From Limisphaera sp. (GTDB lineage Bacteria > Verrucomicrobiota > Verrucomicrobiia > Limisphaerales > Limisphaeraceae): DNA of 64,000 nucleotides. A program made the translations under genes and the position numbers. Within the stretch, counting starts at the first letter, position 1, and every line of letters starts with the position of its first letter. The DNA lies in assembly GCA_025057755.1 (NCBI GenBank), contig JANWVC010000020.1:25809-89808 (forward strand). Reading direction: 5' to 3'. This document shows, in pieces, positions 1 to 6,931 of this stretch. The notes below the pieces were generated by a model. That model searched no databases and had not been told where the DNA came from. It was given only the letters and a program-made list of their open reading frames with translations.

Positions 1-1715
1 CCAAGGGTGCCGGCCGAATTGCGGAAGTGGCAGCGCGTTTTACCTTGGATGCCCTGCCCGGCAAACAGATGGCAATTGATGCCGAGTTGAATGCCGGACT
101 GATCAACGAAGCGGAAGCGCGACGGCGCCGGCGGCTAGTAGAGGAGGAAGCCGACTTTTACGGGGCCATGGATGGCGCCAGCAAATTCGTGCGTGGGGAC
201 GCGATTGCGGCCGTTTTGATCACCTTGATCAACATTGTGGGCGGTTTTGCCATCGGCATTTTGCAAAAGGGCATGACTATGGCCGAGGCGTTGCAGCGTT
301 ACACAATCCTTTCTATTGGCGACGGTTTGGTCTCCCAGGTGCCGGCTTTGATTACCTCTACTGCGGCAGGTGTGTTGATCACGCGAGCCACGGCGCGGAA
401 TAGTTTGGGACACGAGTTAGGCCGCCAGTTGCTGTTTTATCCCCGGGCCCTGACGATTCTTTCGGTGATGCTTGGCGTGATGGCGCTTGTGCCTGGCCTG
501 CCCATGTTCCCATTCTTGCTTTTGGCGGCGATAACTGGGTTTTTGGCGTACGTGTTGCATCGGCAGGGAGGACTACAAACTTTGACCGAGGAGGCTTCGG
601 AAACAGCCGGTAGTCCCGCGCAGGCCAAGTCTGGATCTGGCGCGGCGACTGCGGCGGAAGCCCGTGCGCAGGAGAATTTGGAGGAATTATTAACGCTGGA
701 TCCGTTGCAGATTGAGCTTGGGTATGGCCTCGTGCCTCTGGCGGATTCGCGCAAGGGTGGCGACCTTTTGGAACGGATCACCGGCGTGCGACGCACTTTC
801 GCTTCTGAAATGGGGCTGGTGATCCCCCCCATCCGATTGCGGGACAATTTGCAACTGGCTACGAACGAATATCGATTTGTGCTGCATGGGAACCCGATTG
901 CGCAAGGCCAGTTGATGCCGGGTTACTGGCTGGCGATGAATGCCAGCAATAGTAAGGTCCAGTTAAAAGGCATTCCGACGGTTGAACCCGTGTTTCAGTT
1001 ACCCGCAACCTGGGTCCCGGAATCGGAGCGAAAAACGGCTGAGACGGCAGGTTATACCGTCGTGGATGCGGCGTCCGTGCTGGTCACGCACTTGTCTGAA
1101 ACTTTGCGGCGTCATTGCCACCTGTTACTGGGCCGTCAAGAAGTGCAGCAGTTGCTGGATCACCTGAAGCGCACGCATCCGGCTTTGGTGAATGAATTGG
1201 TGCCTGCCCAGCTTACCCTGGGGCAGATACAGCGTATCCTGCAAAACCTGCTGGCAGAAGGGATCTCGATTCGGAACCTGTCTGGAATCTTGGAAAAGGT
1301 AGGTGACTACGCGAGTGTCACGAAAAACCCGGATGAATTGTCCGAGTACGCGCGTCGGGCTCTTGGGCCCCAGTTGGTGCGACCTTTCCAAACGGAGAAC
1401 GGGACTTTGCGGGCCATTACGTTGGACCCTCGGTTGGAACAACAATTGGCCCAAGGAGTGCGCCAAACACCGATGGAAGTGGCCCTTGTGGTGGAGCCCG
1501 GATTGGCCCGGTATCTGATGGAGCGTCTGTCCAAGTGCATGCAGCAGATGTTGGCCGCGGGGCACCCGCCGGTGGTCTTATGCTCGCCGCAACTGCGTTT
1601 GGCCTTTCGTCGGTTTTTTGAACACATGTTCGGGGACTTGGCGGTACTTTCTTATGCTGAGATTCCTCCTCGTGTGCAGGTGCAAACCGCTGCGGTGATT
1701 TCCGCTCCCGAGTAG
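1..1715 (+). CDS. flhA: Flagellar export gate protein FlhA (5' end outside window)
   Basis: FlhA is the large membrane subunit of the flagellar type III export gate; its cytoplasmic C-terminal domain docks chaperone-substrate complexes. The reading frame is already open at base 3, so the first codons lie before the window. A GTG at 27 is an internal codon, not the start. Roughly 570 residues are present, against about 690 in a full FlhA, so some 120-130 N-terminal residues are missing. The classic family signature is clear near the beginning: AEVAARFTLD, PGKQMAIDAELN, then FYGAMDGASKFVRGD. Hydrophobic segments follow (about 200-540), then an Ala/Gly-rich linker (600-670) and the C-terminal cytoplasmic domain, which starts near LTLDPLQIELGYGL. 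It is the first visible gene of an operon continuing into flhF, fliA and motAB. Confidence 0.96.
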   Translation, partial: KGAGRIAEVAARFTLDALPGKQMAIDAELNAGLINEAEARRRRRLVEEEADFYGAMDGASKFVRGDAIAAVLITLINIVGGFAIGILQKGMTMAEALQRYTILSIGDGLVSQVPALITSTAAGVLITRATARNSLGHELGRQLLFYPRALTILSVMLGVMALVPGLPMFPFLLLAAITGFLAYVLHRQGGLQTLTEEASETAGSPAQAKSGSGAATAAEARAQENLEELLTLDPLQIELGYGLVPLADSRKGGDLLERITGVRRTFASEMGLVIPPIRLRDNLQLATNEYRFVLHGNPIAQGQLMPGYWLAMNASNSKVQLKGIPTVEPVFQLPATWVPESERKTAETAGYTVVDAASVLVTHLSETLRRHCHLLLGRQEVQQLLDHLKRTHPALVNELVPAQLTLGQIQRILQNLLAEGISIRNLSGILEKVGDYASVTKNPDELSEYARRALGPQLVRPFQTENGTLRAITLDPRLEQQLAQGVRQTPMEVALVVEPGLARYLMERLSKCMQQMLAAGHPPVVLCSPQLRLAFRRFFEHMFGDLAVLSYAEIPPRVQVQTAAVISAPE

Positions 1716-1725
1716 CCCTTGTCCC

Positions 1726-1929
1726 ATGGAGAACGGCCTCCTGGTTTCCACACAGTTGCCCCCGAGCAGACGAAGTGATCAGAAACCACAGCAGCGAGAG
1801 CGGTTCCAGTGGCATCGGTTGCTTTTAGTGCGGCCATATCTGGATGACGCTTTTGATCGGCTGGTTTTGGATTGTGTTCCGCAGGATTTGAGGGGTGCTG
1901 AATCGACGGATTGCCGTCTCACGCCATGA
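1726..1929 (+). CDS. Possible small ORF coupled to flhF
   Basis: An ATG-started frame of 67 codons fills the space between flhA and flhF, and its TGA overlaps the flhF ATG (ATGA at 1926-1929). Such overlaps are common in this window and are the only argument for it being real. The product is hydrophilic, with no recognised motif, signal peptide or membrane segment, and no ribosome binding site is obvious before 1726. It could equally be a chance frame in a 210-base spacer. I do not assign a function. Confidence 0.2.
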   Translation: MENGLLVSTQLPPSRRSDQKPQQRERFQWHRLLLVRPYLDDAFDRLVLDCVPQDLRGAESTDCRLTP

Positions 1930-2948
1930 AACTGGTCACGATTACGGCAGCGACCGCTTCGGAAGCCTTGGCTCGGGTGCATGAACAACTTGGACCAGAT
2001 GCGGTCGTGGTCAATGTACGTCGCTTGCCTGTGCAGGGGGTCGCGCGTCTGTGGCAACGACAAGGTCCGATCGAAGTGGTTGCGTTCGCGCCCGAATTAG
2101 CGGACCGGCACTGGCGGCAGGCGGAAGCGCATCCGGATGCATACGTTCCGTTCGAGCATGAAGTGGCAAGTTCAGAGCCGCAAACTTCCGGGAGGCCTCG
2201 GCGCCGATGGCGAAGTATTGTGTGGCTTGAGTCCATGGGTTTATGGCGGGAATACGCCGACCGACTTGAGGCGTCCGTTATGGCCATTCAAGGGGCCGAA
2301 CCCCCGGCGCTGCCTGCGCAAGAATGGGCCGTGGTGCGGCAGGTGCTGGCGGGTTTCTGGCGGCCGTGTTCCGCAGAGACGACTGCGGGTGTGCACGTTT
2401 TTGTCGGGCCGCCCGGCTCGGGCAAGAGCACGGTTCTGTGCAAATGGCTAACGCAGGTTGCCTTGCGCGAAGAACAGAGGGCCGTCGTATGGCGGTTGGA
2501 TGGCCACGTGACCAATACCGCAGATTTCGTCAGCCTGCACTGCGAGATGTTAAACGTACCTGTCAGTCGTTGTCCGGTGGCGGGGCCCGATGGATCGGTT
2601 GTGGTTTTCGTCGATCTCCCAGGTGTCGATCCGCATGATCCCGCAGCCTTGGCGGTTCTACGACATCAATTAGGCGCGTGGCCCGATGCCAAGATACACC
2701 TGGTCTTAAACGCCGCCTATGAAACATTGCTGCTCTTTGAACAATGGAGTGCGTTCGGATGCTGTCGACCGTCGGACCTGATCTTCACCCATCTGGATGA
2801 AGAACGGCGGCGAGTGAAACTATGGAACTTTGTACTCGGCACGCATTGCTCTATTCGATTCCTGAGTGCCGGGCAAAAAATTCCGGGCGAATTTCGTGCG
2901 GCGGTGTCGGACCTTTTGTTCCCGCAGCCTGGACGGTCGGGAATGTGA
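1926..2948 (+). CDS. flhF: FlhF-like SRP-type GTPase with degenerate G motifs
   Basis: FlhF is an SRP-family GTPase that sets flagellar position and number, normally encoded just after flhA, as here. The start at 1926 gives the typical FlhF opening (MKLVTITAATASEALARVHE, then LGPDAVVVNVR). An upstream in-frame TTG at 1911 is less likely. The P-loop is intact (VGPPGSGKST, near residue 160). The other nucleotide motifs depart from the family: the usual LDTYR segment reads RLDGHVTN, the DTAGR switch reads VDLPGVDPHD, and the TKLDE guanine-specificity motif reads THLDE. The closing region (FLSAGQKIPGEF) matches the family's GQ.VPED element. About 340 residues is a normal to slightly short length. 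I am confident of the homology and unsure about GTPase activity. Confidence 0.85.
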   Translation: MKLVTITAATASEALARVHEQLGPDAVVVNVRRLPVQGVARLWQRQGPIEVVAFAPELADRHWRQAEAHPDAYVPFEHEVASSEPQTSGRPRRRWRSIVWLESMGLWREYADRLEASVMAIQGAEPPALPAQEWAVVRQVLAGFWRPCSAETTAGVHVFVGPPGSGKSTVLCKWLTQVALREEQRAVVWRLDGHVTNTADFVSLHCEMLNVPVSRCPVAGPDGSVVVFVDLPGVDPHDPAALAVLRHQLGAWPDAKIHLVLNAAYETLLLFEQWSAFGCCRPSDLIFTHLDEERRRVKLWNFVLGTHCSIRFLSAGQKIPGEFRAAVSDLLFPQPGRSGM

Positions 2949-2975
2949 GCACGGCGAGCCCACGAGCGGAAGGGT

Positions 2976-3263
2976 ATGAATTCGAACGGCGTAGATGGCA
3001 AAGCTCCTGCTTTGCAAGTGGCCGGTGCTATGAAAGCGCTGACGATCTTGGGTGCCATGATCGGCCTGTTGACCGGTATCGGATTTGCCCTGGCCGGGCG
3101 GAGCCCATGGCCGGACGCCTTTTGGCGCGGGATCGCCTCTGCTTTCGTGGGAGGCCTGTTGTTGCGGTGGTGGGGAAGCCTTTGGTTGGCAAGCTGGCAA
3201 CAGCATTTGCAAGCCCGGCAACAGGCTGAAAAAGCCTCCAGTGCTGATCCGAAGGCGGTATGA
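2976..3263 (+). CDS. Small two-helix membrane protein in flagellar operon
   Basis: This is a 95-residue protein with two predicted membrane helices (about residues 19-40, ALTILGAMIGLLTGIGFALAG, and 52-70, IASAFVGGLLLRWWGSLW) and a charged, Gln-rich C-terminal tail. I recognise no family. It sits between flhF and fliA, where many bacteria carry flhG/fleN, a MinD-like ATPase. No such gene is present here. Its stop overlaps the fliA ATG (ATGA at 3260), which argues for real, coupled translation. The start at 2976 has a purine-rich stretch very close to it; an internal ATG at 3030, just before the first helix, would give a 77-residue protein and is a fair alternative. A role in flagellar placement or stator assembly is only a guess from position. 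Confidence 0.6.
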   Translation: MNSNGVDGKAPALQVAGAMKALTILGAMIGLLTGIGFALAGRSPWPDAFWRGIASAFVGGLLLRWWGSLWLASWQQHLQARQQAEKASSADPKAV

Positions 3264-4096
3264 ACCGTGCTACGTGTGACTCGCCACCCTCTTTGGAGCC
3301 GGCCCTGACTCGGCCCACGCCGCAGGAGTTGTGGAAGCGATATCATGGGCAGGCGGATCCGCAAGCCGAGAACGCATTGGTTCAGCAATATTTGCCGCTC
3401 GTGACCAATGCCCTCGGTCGTCTTGCCATGACCCTCCCGGAACATGTGGACCTTGAAGACCTCAAAAGCGCTGGCATGATGGGCCTGCTTCAGGCCGTGC
3501 GCAATTACGACCCCTCGTGTGGCACATCTTTTGAGACTTATGCCCGGAGTCGCATCCGGGGGGCCATGCTTGATGAATTGCGCCGCATGGATTGGGTGCC
3601 GCGAACGGTGCACGAAAAGGCCCGCCGGATCCAGGAAACGATGTCGCGTTTGGAGCAGGAGCTGGGTGGTCCTCCGACGGAGGCTCAAGTAGCCCGGGCG
3701 CTCAGCTTGACCGTGGAAGAGTATAGCAAGTTGTTGGACGAGGTTCGACCAGCCGCCTTCGTCTGCTTGGACGCCGCCGGGGGCGATGATGACAGTGGCG
3801 CTCTTTATGAAGTCGTGGCCGACCCTCACGGGGAGGCTCCGGATGAACAAGCGGCTCGTCGGGAGCTTAAGGAGATCATCCTGGACCGCTTGCGCGAGAT
3901 GCCGGAGATCCAGCGTAAGGTACTGGCCATGTATTATGTGGAAGACCTGCGATTGCGGGAAATAGCGGAAGCCTTTGGCCTGACCGAGTCACGGATCTGT
4001 CAGATTCACGCTCAGGCCATTCTGTCTTTGCGGGCTTATCTGCAACGATACGAGGCTGGCACGGTGCAACCGTTTCGCAAGCGCGTGCGATCATGA
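3260..4096 (+). CDS. fliA: Flagellar sigma factor FliA/WhiG (sigma-28 family)
   Basis: This is an alternative sigma factor that directs RNA polymerase to late flagellar promoters. Its 278 residues carry the expected regions. Region 2 includes HVDLEDLKSAGMMGL and a following NYDPSCGTSFETYA, then the FliA/WhiG hallmark RIRGAMLDELRRMDWVPRTV. Region 3 lies around residues 130-165 (EQELGGPPTEAQVARALSL), and region 4 with its helix-turn-helix near the C-terminus (LREIAEAFGLTESRICQIH). The start overlaps the previous stop by four bases and its own stop overlaps motA, so translation is probably coupled through the operon. The N-terminal 25 residues before the conserved region are slightly longer than usual. 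Confidence 0.96.
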   Translation: MNRATCDSPPSLEPALTRPTPQELWKRYHGQADPQAENALVQQYLPLVTNALGRLAMTLPEHVDLEDLKSAGMMGLLQAVRNYDPSCGTSFETYARSRIRGAMLDELRRMDWVPRTVHEKARRIQETMSRLEQELGGPPTEAQVARALSLTVEEYSKLLDEVRPAAFVCLDAAGGDDDSGALYEVVADPHGEAPDEQAARRELKEIILDRLREMPEIQRKVLAMYYVEDLRLREIAEAFGLTESRICQIHAQAILSLRAYLQRYEAGTVQPFRKRVRS

Positions 4097-4959
4097 TCAT
4101 CGTTGTTGGCTCGCTGATTGTCGTGGTGTGCGTCTTTGGCGGCTTCGTCGTCGGAGGAGGCCACCTGGGGGCGCTTTGGCATATCAATGAGCTCATCATC
4201 ATCGGTGGTGGCGCTTTGGGCGGTCTGATTGTCATGTCGCCCAAGAAGGTCTTGGTGGACATGGTTAAGGGAATCCTGGTGTGTTTGAAAGGCCGACCCT
4301 ATGACCGCGCGGCTTACGAAGAACTGTTGAAGGTGTTGTATGAGTTGTTTCTGTTGGGTCGCCGGAATGGCATGATTGCGTTGGAAGAGCATGTCTTGGA
4401 ACCGCAGAACAGTGCCATTTTAAAAAAATACCCCCGATTTTTTGCCAATAAACACGCCGTTGAGTTCCTGTGCAACAGTCTTCGCCCGATCATCGATGGT
4501 AAGATCAAGCCCGACCAGTTGCGCTTGTTGTTGGATGCCGAATTAAGCCGGCTGGAGCAGGAGCACCACGCGCCGGTGCATGTGCTGTCCAAAACGGGCG
4601 ATGCATTGCCAGGCTTCGGCATCGTAGCCGCCGTGCTGGGCATCGTTATCACCATGGCCTCCATTTCCGGTCCGATTGAGAAGATTGGGGAACATGTAGC
4701 GGCTGCGCTGGTAGGCACCTTTCTGGGTATCCTGATGGCTTATGGCTTTGTCAATCCGCTGGCCATGAATATGGAATTCAATGGCGAGGCGGAACTGGAT
4801 TATCTGCGCTGCATCGCAGCTTGCGTGACCGGGTTTGCCAGTGGCATGGCTCCCATCACTGCCGTGGAATTGGGGCGCCGCGGATTGGGCACGGATCTGC
4901 GGCCCTCAGCTGAGGAGCTGGAGGCCATGCTCAAGGCCATCAAGGTGGGCGGAAAGTAG
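4093..4959 (+). CDS. motA: Flagellar stator protein MotA
   Basis: MotA is the four-helix stator subunit that, with MotB, conducts ions and applies torque to the rotor. The 288-residue product starts with a membrane helix (IIVVGSLIVVVCVFGGFVVGG). It has the long cytoplasmic loop with the charged torque segment (RRNGMIALEEH, matching the family's conserved Arg and Glu) and two further helices. Both conserved prolines are visible, in ALPGFGIVAAVLGI and in VNPLAM. The length and the C-terminal RPSAEELEAMLK are typical of proton/sodium MotA-PomA types. The ATG overlaps the fliA stop (ATGA at 4093). motB follows after 12 bases. Confidence 0.96.
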   Translation: MIIVVGSLIVVVCVFGGFVVGGGHLGALWHINELIIIGGGALGGLIVMSPKKVLVDMVKGILVCLKGRPYDRAAYEELLKVLYELFLLGRRNGMIALEEHVLEPQNSAILKKYPRFFANKHAVEFLCNSLRPIIDGKIKPDQLRLLLDAELSRLEQEHHAPVHVLSKTGDALPGFGIVAAVLGIVITMASISGPIEKIGEHVAAALVGTFLGILMAYGFVNPLAMNMEFNGEAELDYLRCIAACVTGFASGMAPITAVELGRRGLGTDLRPSAEELEAMLKAIKVGGK

Positions 4960-4971
4960 GTCGCATAGCTC

Positions 4972-5748
4972 ATGGCCGGCAAGAAGGGTCATCACGGAGG
5001 AGCGTGGAAGGTCGCGTATGCAGATTTCACAACGGCCATGATGGCGTTGTTTCTTTGTCTCTGGCTGACCGCCCAAGATACGAAAATCAAAGAAGCTGTG
5101 GAACGCGCCTTTCGAAATCCTTTTTCTGCGGTGACAAAGGAGTCAGTCGGGATTATTCCCAACAAGGACACCACCGCTACGTATAAGGCGGAAGGCGAGT
5201 TTCAGTCTATCTCCGCGGTCGAAATTGAAACCATGCGCCGCATTAGTGAGGAGCTGGCCCGCATTTTGGAACAAGAAGACGCGTTGGAGAACACCGTTCG
5301 GCTGGAGCTGACAAGGGAAGGCCTTCGCATCAATGTTTTTGACCGATCCCAGAAGCCGGTCTTTGAACCCGGGACCGATCGGTTCACTCCTTACGGCGAA
5401 TGGGTTTTTAGCACACTGGCCTGGGAAATCGCCCGGTACACTTCGTTCAAGATTGAGCTGGAGGGGCATACGACTCGAGCAGGCCCGCGGGAACCTGAAG
5501 CGCTGCGTCCGTGGGAACTTTCCACGGAACGCGCCAACGCCGCACGGCGTCAGTTGGTTCATCATGGAGTTTCTCCCGCCCAGATTTGCAAAGTGTCCGG
5601 TTTTGCGGATACCGTGCCGATGCCGGATTTACCTCCCAACAGTGAAGCAAACCGTCGTGTGACGATCTTGCTGAAATTGAGCCAAACCGTTAGCTCTTTA
5701 TCGGCCGCTGTGAACCCGGTTTCCACCCATGCCCAGCGTATCCCATGA
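4972..5748 (+). CDS. motB: Flagellar stator protein MotB
   Basis: MotB pairs with MotA and anchors the stator to peptidoglycan. The N-terminal signature WKVAYADFTTAMMALFL contains the ion-binding aspartate of the single membrane helix. A plug/linker region follows (residues 45-110). An OmpA-like peptidoglycan-binding domain covers about 115-235, with IELEGHTTRAG, LSTERANAARRQL and NRRVTILL in order. The family often has GHTD where this protein has GHTT, a small departure at a peptidoglycan-contacting position. The C-terminal 25 residues are a disordered Ser/Val-rich tail that overlaps the start of the next gene by 20 bases. The product is 258 residues, somewhat short for the family because of a short linker. 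Confidence 0.95.
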   Translation: MAGKKGHHGGAWKVAYADFTTAMMALFLCLWLTAQDTKIKEAVERAFRNPFSAVTKESVGIIPNKDTTATYKAEGEFQSISAVEIETMRRISEELARILEQEDALENTVRLELTREGLRINVFDRSQKPVFEPGTDRFTPYGEWVFSTLAWEIARYTSFKIELEGHTTRAGPREPEALRPWELSTERANAARRQLVHHGVSPAQICKVSGFADTVPMPDLPPNSEANRRVTILLKLSQTVSSLSAAVNPVSTHAQRIP

Positions 5749-6139
5749 GGCCTTCGTCCCGTTGATTCAGGACGAAGGCATTGCAGCTGATAGCCGACCT
5801 GTTCGCGTGCGGATAGTCGAAAATGGTGTTGAGGTGCGCCCCCTCCATGCTTGTTTGGCCAGCCCCGGCCAAACGGCGCCCGGGGCTGACTCTGGGCCCC
5901 CGACCGGTGCGGTTGCCATGACCACAACTCCGGGCCCTGTTCAGGCCCGCGATGCCAGTGTCGGTGTCTCGCTTGCCGACGCTGTGTGCGCGGAGCCCCG
6001 CCTCACCATCGTGCGAGATGCAACACGGGTTGTGGGGATTGAACTTCGATGCCGGTGCGGGCAAGTGTATAACCTCGTTTGCGAGTACGGCGACGCTGCG
6101 GCGACGGATCACGTCGCTTCGAATGCTGAGCGGGCTTAA
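5729..6139 (+). CDS. Unknown protein with C-terminal CxCG motif, flagellar operon end
   Basis: This 136-residue protein overlaps motB by 20 bases in another frame and is the last gene before a terminator. The first two-thirds are Pro/Ala/Gly-rich and look disordered. The final third is more structured: a short beta-type stretch (LTIVRDATRVVGIEL), a tight cysteine motif (RCRCGQVYNLVC) and a short acidic/Ala tail. The three cysteines could bind metal, or the segment could be a small beta fold. I recognise no named family. Its place after motB suggests a flagellar accessory or regulatory role, which is inference only. The ATG at 5729 has no strong ribosome binding site, so translation may depend on coupling to motB. 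Confidence 0.6.
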   Translation: MPSVSHEAFVPLIQDEGIAADSRPVRVRIVENGVEVRPLHACLASPGQTAPGADSGPPTGAVAMTTTPGPVQARDASVGVSLADAVCAEPRLTIVRDATRVVGIELRCRCGQVYNLVCEYGDAAATDHVASNAERA

Positions 6140-6160
6140 GAGCGGATTTGGGAGGAGTCC

Positions 6161-6182
6161 AATTGGGAGGAGCCCAATTTTT
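6161..6182 (+). terminator. Intrinsic terminator of the flagellar operon
   Basis: A perfect 7-bp inverted repeat, AATTGGG (6161-6167) and CCCAATT (6173-6179), encloses a 5-base loop and runs into five consecutive T (6178-6182). It lies 22 bases after the last flagellar-operon stop. The stem is AT-rich, so efficiency may be moderate. A partial copy of the left arm context (GGGAGGAGTCC at 6150-6160) lies just upstream. Confidence 0.65.
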
Positions 6183-6254
6183 CAGGTTGTCGGCTAGCGC
6201 CATGCCCCATTTCGCAAAGCAGCAGCGCGCCCGCTAAGAACGCACAATCTTCCT

Positions 6255-6761
6255 TCAATCCTTGGGCAGATTGGAAGCTCCAGGCCGCAACGCCCACTTG
6301 CGAGAGGCTGGATCCGTGGGGGTTGACTCCCGGTCATTTTCAATGTTGTGTGCTTCAGCCACAGGGCCGGGACGAAGCGTCTCCAAGGTCAACATTGCCG
6401 CGCAACCTGCCGCCGCTCCCAAAACCCCGGCTGCGTAATCCCACAAGCTGCAGGTTCGGCCGAATCGGGGCTGACTGAGCTCGTCCAAGGCGGCTAGCAC
6501 GCCCGCAATCAAAAGGACGCTCGCGACAGCCCTCCCGCGTCGGGCACACCAAGCTTGGCTGGCACCCAGCGCCAAAAACGCCCAGAGGCCGTAGGCAGTA
6601 ACATGGCGAAATTTGTCATCGCCCCATCGCGTGATCCAAGCCGGGACATCCGAGTTGGGGAGGTGGGTCAAATAAAGCAACAGAGCAGTGAACCCAGCCG
6701 TAGCCAGCAGCCATAAACGAGGCTCCCTATTTCCGCACCACCCACGCTTAGTATAAACCAT
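6255..6761 (-). CDS. VanZ-like integral membrane protein
   Basis: This is a 168-residue protein with about four hydrophobic segments (LWLLATAGFTALLLYL, VTAYGLWAFLALGA, AVASVLLIAGVLAAL, YAAGVLGAAAGCAAML). VanZ-family landmarks are in order: DDKFRHVTAYGLWAF, then DELSQ, then GRTCSLWDYAAGVLG. The family takes its name from a teicoplanin-resistance accessory protein, but most members have no known biochemistry and many sit beside exopolysaccharide or exosortase genes, as here. The C-terminal 45 residues are hydrophilic. The exosortase gene lies 170 bases upstream on the same strand, so co-transcription is plausible. Resistance function should not be inferred. Confidence 0.8.
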   Translation of the reverse strand: MVYTKRGWCGNREPRLWLLATAGFTALLLYLTHLPNSDVPAWITRWGDDKFRHVTAYGLWAFLALGASQAWCARRGRAVASVLLIAGVLAALDELSQPRFGRTCSLWDYAAGVLGAAAGCAAMLTLETLRPGPVAEAHNIENDRESTPTDPASRKWALRPGASNLPKD

Positions 6762-6931
6762 GCAACTCTCCCGACTCGCCTGGTCTTAGAACCATGCCTA
6801 CGCCCTCTGAATATTAATCGGCTCCGCTCGCTGTCAACAAAGCCCGCATTGGAGCACCTTGGGCCTCTGGGCCTGAATCACGCAGTAGAACAAAACATGT
6901 TTCCTCCGCGGTCGCAGGTGCCGTCGGCTTC

